A program made the position numbers and the translations under genes. This document shows, one piece after another, positions 61,132 through 64,000 of a stretch of DNA of 64,000 bases. Origin of the DNA: Sipunculus nudus (Eukaryota; Annelida; Sipuncula; Golfingiida; Sipunculidae); NCBI GenBank assembly GCA_026874595.1, contig CM049307.1, positions 22,917,079-22,981,078 on the forward strand, given 5' to 3'. The first letter of the stretch is position 1, and every line of letters begins with the position of its first letter. The notes under the pieces are model-generated. The model did no database searches. It saw only the letters and a program-made list of their open reading frames with translations, and had not been told where the DNA came from.

Positions 61132-62045
61132 TGATACTCATACACTGACATAGGGTAATCAAATCAAGGATATACTTCAGCTACTTATACATCGGTCTTT
61201 CATTTAATTTCTCCATTGATGCCTGTGTCTGCGAATTATATACTAGACAGTTTTCTGTAATTTAACATAAGTAATATATACCTTCTTGTAATTTTCACAG
61301 GTTTGTGGAGATTTTCACATGTAATGAAGTACAATATGTAACACGTAGATGCAAATTTTTATCATTTTTGGTGCATTTTTATGTGTACCAGTAGGCCTAT
61401 TGCAAACTACCCTGAACATTTGTTGGAAAACACACTATTTGACTCTGTTTGAAATCTTGTTTTTTTTTATTTTTTTTTATTTTGCAGTAATTACACCTTG
61501 CATCCAATTTAATTATTTATAAGTACCAGTTACGGTGCTGCCTTGAGAAAAAACCAGTGTTCATTGTAAAGCATTTTGTCATGTTGTTTTAATATATTTC
61601 TCACTGTACAAAGCCTTGACAAAATAGAAATATGGGTAATTATGTAACAAATTATAAGATTTTCCCTTTTATGCCTATGATGTGCCAACATGTGTGTATG
61701 TATAAATATATATATTATTCAGGGTCACATGGTGTCCCATTGCTTGTAACTTAAATACAGTCGAACCTCTCCTTCTGGGCACCTTTGCTCTAAGGGCACC
61801 TCCAATTTACGGCCACTTACTCGCAGTCCCTACTTGGGACAGCTCTCTATTCAGGCAAAACATCCGGTCCCGTCAGTGGCCGTAATTCAGAGGGTCTACT
61901 GTGAGTGTAGTTATTTATATCCTAGAAAGATCCTAGTGTATTCCTTTCATTTGAAATAAAGGTCATCATTATGTAAGGTTCACATTAATTGGTCTTATAT
62001 CATGTTAAAGTCATGACATATTCCTTTAACTTGAAATAAATTTCA
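61132..62045 (+). other. YARS2 3' UTR region
   Basis: Non-coding sequence after the stop. Candidate poly(A) signals are AATAAA at 61955-61960 and 62035-62040, each inside 'attccttt(c/a)a(t/c)ttgaaataaa', which looks like a local duplication. A small MITE-like repeat lies inside at 61758-61901. Confidence 0.45.
61758..61901. mobile_element. pogo/Tigger-like MITE in the YARS2 3' UTR
   Basis: It begins TA-CAGTCGAACCTCT and ends AGAGGGTCTACTG, giving imperfect inverted repeats of about 13 bases. The 5' end matches the well-known CAGTCGAACCTC start of pogo/Tigger-derived elements. The right TA is not conserved. Confidence 0.6.
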
Positions 62046-64000
62046 CTCTATCAGTATAAATCATATGTCATAATGTATACTTTTATACTATATGAGTGAG
62101 CTGAGTGTTTCTGCTGAGGATTAATTTGGAAATAGGGTTTATTATTGTTATTAAGGAGTCAACACATGGGACAGTATCTAGTTTATGGACTGGAAGTATT
62201 TGGAACTATGCAGTGGCACCCATTTATCTTCAGTTGTGTATGTGTGAGTTAGTGTAATGTGTATGATATATGGCTAAAAATAATTTATAACCATCTTTTT
62301 ATGCTGGTGCATAAATCAGAAAGACAGAAATGGATCCATAGTTAATCATTCTAATTATTATATATTTTTTCAATCTGTAAATCATTTCCTGAACAGTTAA
62401 TGGGGGGGGGGGGGGGGGGGTTATAATTACATTGACCACTCCCCCTACCACTTGCTAAAAAGTTGGGTCTATATGATCCCGTCCCCTCCCCCTCTATTAG
62501 GCCCCTCGAGCTATGGGGATTTGCTAAACACGGCCTTTACTTGAGATAAATGTGTTGCGAATACATTACTGTCAGTTATAATGAGTAAAATATATGAGCC
62601 TGCTCAGTCTACATAATTTATTAACTGATTCCCTTTATCCTGTGGTGCTTGAAAGGTAGCCATGAAATCGGGCCAGTCACAGGCATTTTTATATGAACCG
62701 ATGGGACCTAGGATTTGGATATTGACGTTTCAGTTGTAGACTGGCACTGCCTGAAAGGTTACATACTGGATAACTGCTTGTTTAGACCACTCTGACAGGT
62801 GTTTCATCCGGTTATTGCTATATTTTTATATAATAAAAAATAAACAATCCAAGGTTTAGTCGGAATCGCTAGAAAGGTAGTTATTTCCGGAGGATCAAGA
62901 TTGTGGGGAAATTCTTCATGAAAGGATTCTGACATTCATCCTTTGAGATCCTGTCAATTATACTTTTCATTGTGGTGCAAATACCAACCCTAACCCTTGA
63001 AAGCTGGCAGTTAAGCACAGTTTGTCACAAAAATAAGAGGATGCCCCTCACATTCCATCGAATGCGGGGTGGATGTCTGTCAGGGACATGAAGGCCGGCG
63101 TTCCCATTTCCCGGGTTTTAATACTGTCATGCGCGCAAACGAACCCGTGTCCGATACACAGACCCAGGGGAAGAGAAGGATGCGGGCAATTCATATATAT
63201 GCTAGTATATGCTGGATCATCAAGGATATTATTATAACATGCATTATTTACTAATTGTGTGCCAGTTAACCGATTATATCGATGATTGATTGTTTTCTTT
63301 CAAACCGATTATATTGGTTTTAGATTTGCATGATTGACCACAAACGATTATTTATGCACATACAAAGTCTAATTATCCAGAAAAAAGTTTAAATCTTTCA
63401 GTGATATAAGGTTGCGAACAAATTTAAAACTTACCCATGTGCTGCTAACAAGTGTCAACACTCCGGCCATTACCTTTACCTTTCAGCGAGAAATAGATCT
63501 TGTTGAATAAACTCTGTTTATATCTGATGTATAATTATATACTGCAGAATCCACGGAAATATTGAAGGTACATAATAAAAACGATTAATAAACAATCCTC
63601 AGACACAATTTTTATTTAACATACAACGCCTCCAGAGACTGAAGTATGGAAACAATCAAGTGTGCAGGTGCGTTGCCTTTGAAGTCTACAGTAAACAATG
63701 TCATAACAGGAAACCGACTAGACTAAGACCGGCAAGAACCAAGAACCGAATTACGACTGTACTGAAACAAACATCAAACAAAATACCTAGGTTTTCTAAA
63801 CCTGCTTTAATTCCCTTGCTAACATCAGTACATAGTAACATGGTAAGTATATTGATACCATCCACAATCCAGATCAAAGCACATGGTGCATTACGTACAA
63901 ACATAATGTAAAAAGGATTAACTTTAATTGGAGAATTCTGATGGAAAACAGTAATGTCATGTTAATATTTAAAAAAAAAAAATCAAGAATTACAGCTAAA
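62046..64000. other. No gene recognised
   Basis: A poly-G run lies at about 62402-62420, with C/T-rich sequence after it. About 63000-63170 and 63650-63740 are less AT-rich, but the short ORFs there (61 and 83 aa) have no recognisable motifs. Confidence 0.4.

Noticed and set aside
63660-63911. 83-aa plus-strand ORF at the window end
   Set aside because: No recognisable domain and no flanking gene structure; could be part of a gene beyond the edge but cannot be supported.

Overview
The window is animal nuclear DNA, most likely from a bivalve mollusc. It is AT-rich, with short coding exons separated by long introns with GT/AG borders. It is full of hairpin-ended, tandem-cored elements resembling the bivalve pearl/BIV160 and Helentron-associated repeats. 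The species assignment is inference; no search was possible.

Three gene bodies can be supported. (1) LDAF1/promethin (TMEM159), minus strand, coding exons 28619-28860 and 30644-30893, 163 aa. (2) YARS2, mitochondrial tyrosyl-tRNA synthetase, plus strand, 35710-61131. Thirteen exons join in one frame with consistent splice phases to give 475 aa, including a 35-nt first exon. LDAF1 and YARS2 lie head to head, and the likely shared promoter region is about 35.25-35.71 kb. (3) An intronless p53/p63/p73-family ORF of 380 aa (49617-50759) on the same strand inside YARS2 intron 9. It keeps the zinc ligands, the main DNA-contact arginines and a tetramerisation segment but has no SAM domain. It is best read as an intact, old p53-family retrocopy and is the most interesting item here.

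Layout. 1-130: an inverted LTR fragment cut by the window edge. 0.13-15.8 kb: no gene recognised; it holds a 2.05-kb non-autonomous hAT element with 8-bp target duplications nested in a hairpin-ended repeat, a solo Ty3-type LTR with 4-bp duplications, and a fold-back element. 15.8-27.6 kb: repeat arrays, including two tandem-cored hairpin elements (16.2-19.6 and 25.6-27.6 kb) and a third hairpin family (22.2-25.4 kb). 27.7-30.9 kb: LDAF1. 30.97-34.73 kb: a degenerate LTR retrotransposon with a SCAN-like capsid and integrase upstream of reverse transcriptase (Gmr1-like order), apparently in the 5' UTR intron of LDAF1. 35.7-62.0 kb: YARS2 and its 3' UTR, with introns carrying further repeats and the p53 retrocopy. 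62-64 kb: no gene recognised.

YARS2 charges mitochondrial tRNA-Tyr, and LDAF1 works with seipin at nascent lipid droplets. No functional tie between them is visible beyond divergent promoters. The p53-like copy is an insertion in a host intron and could be transcribed with it or on its own.
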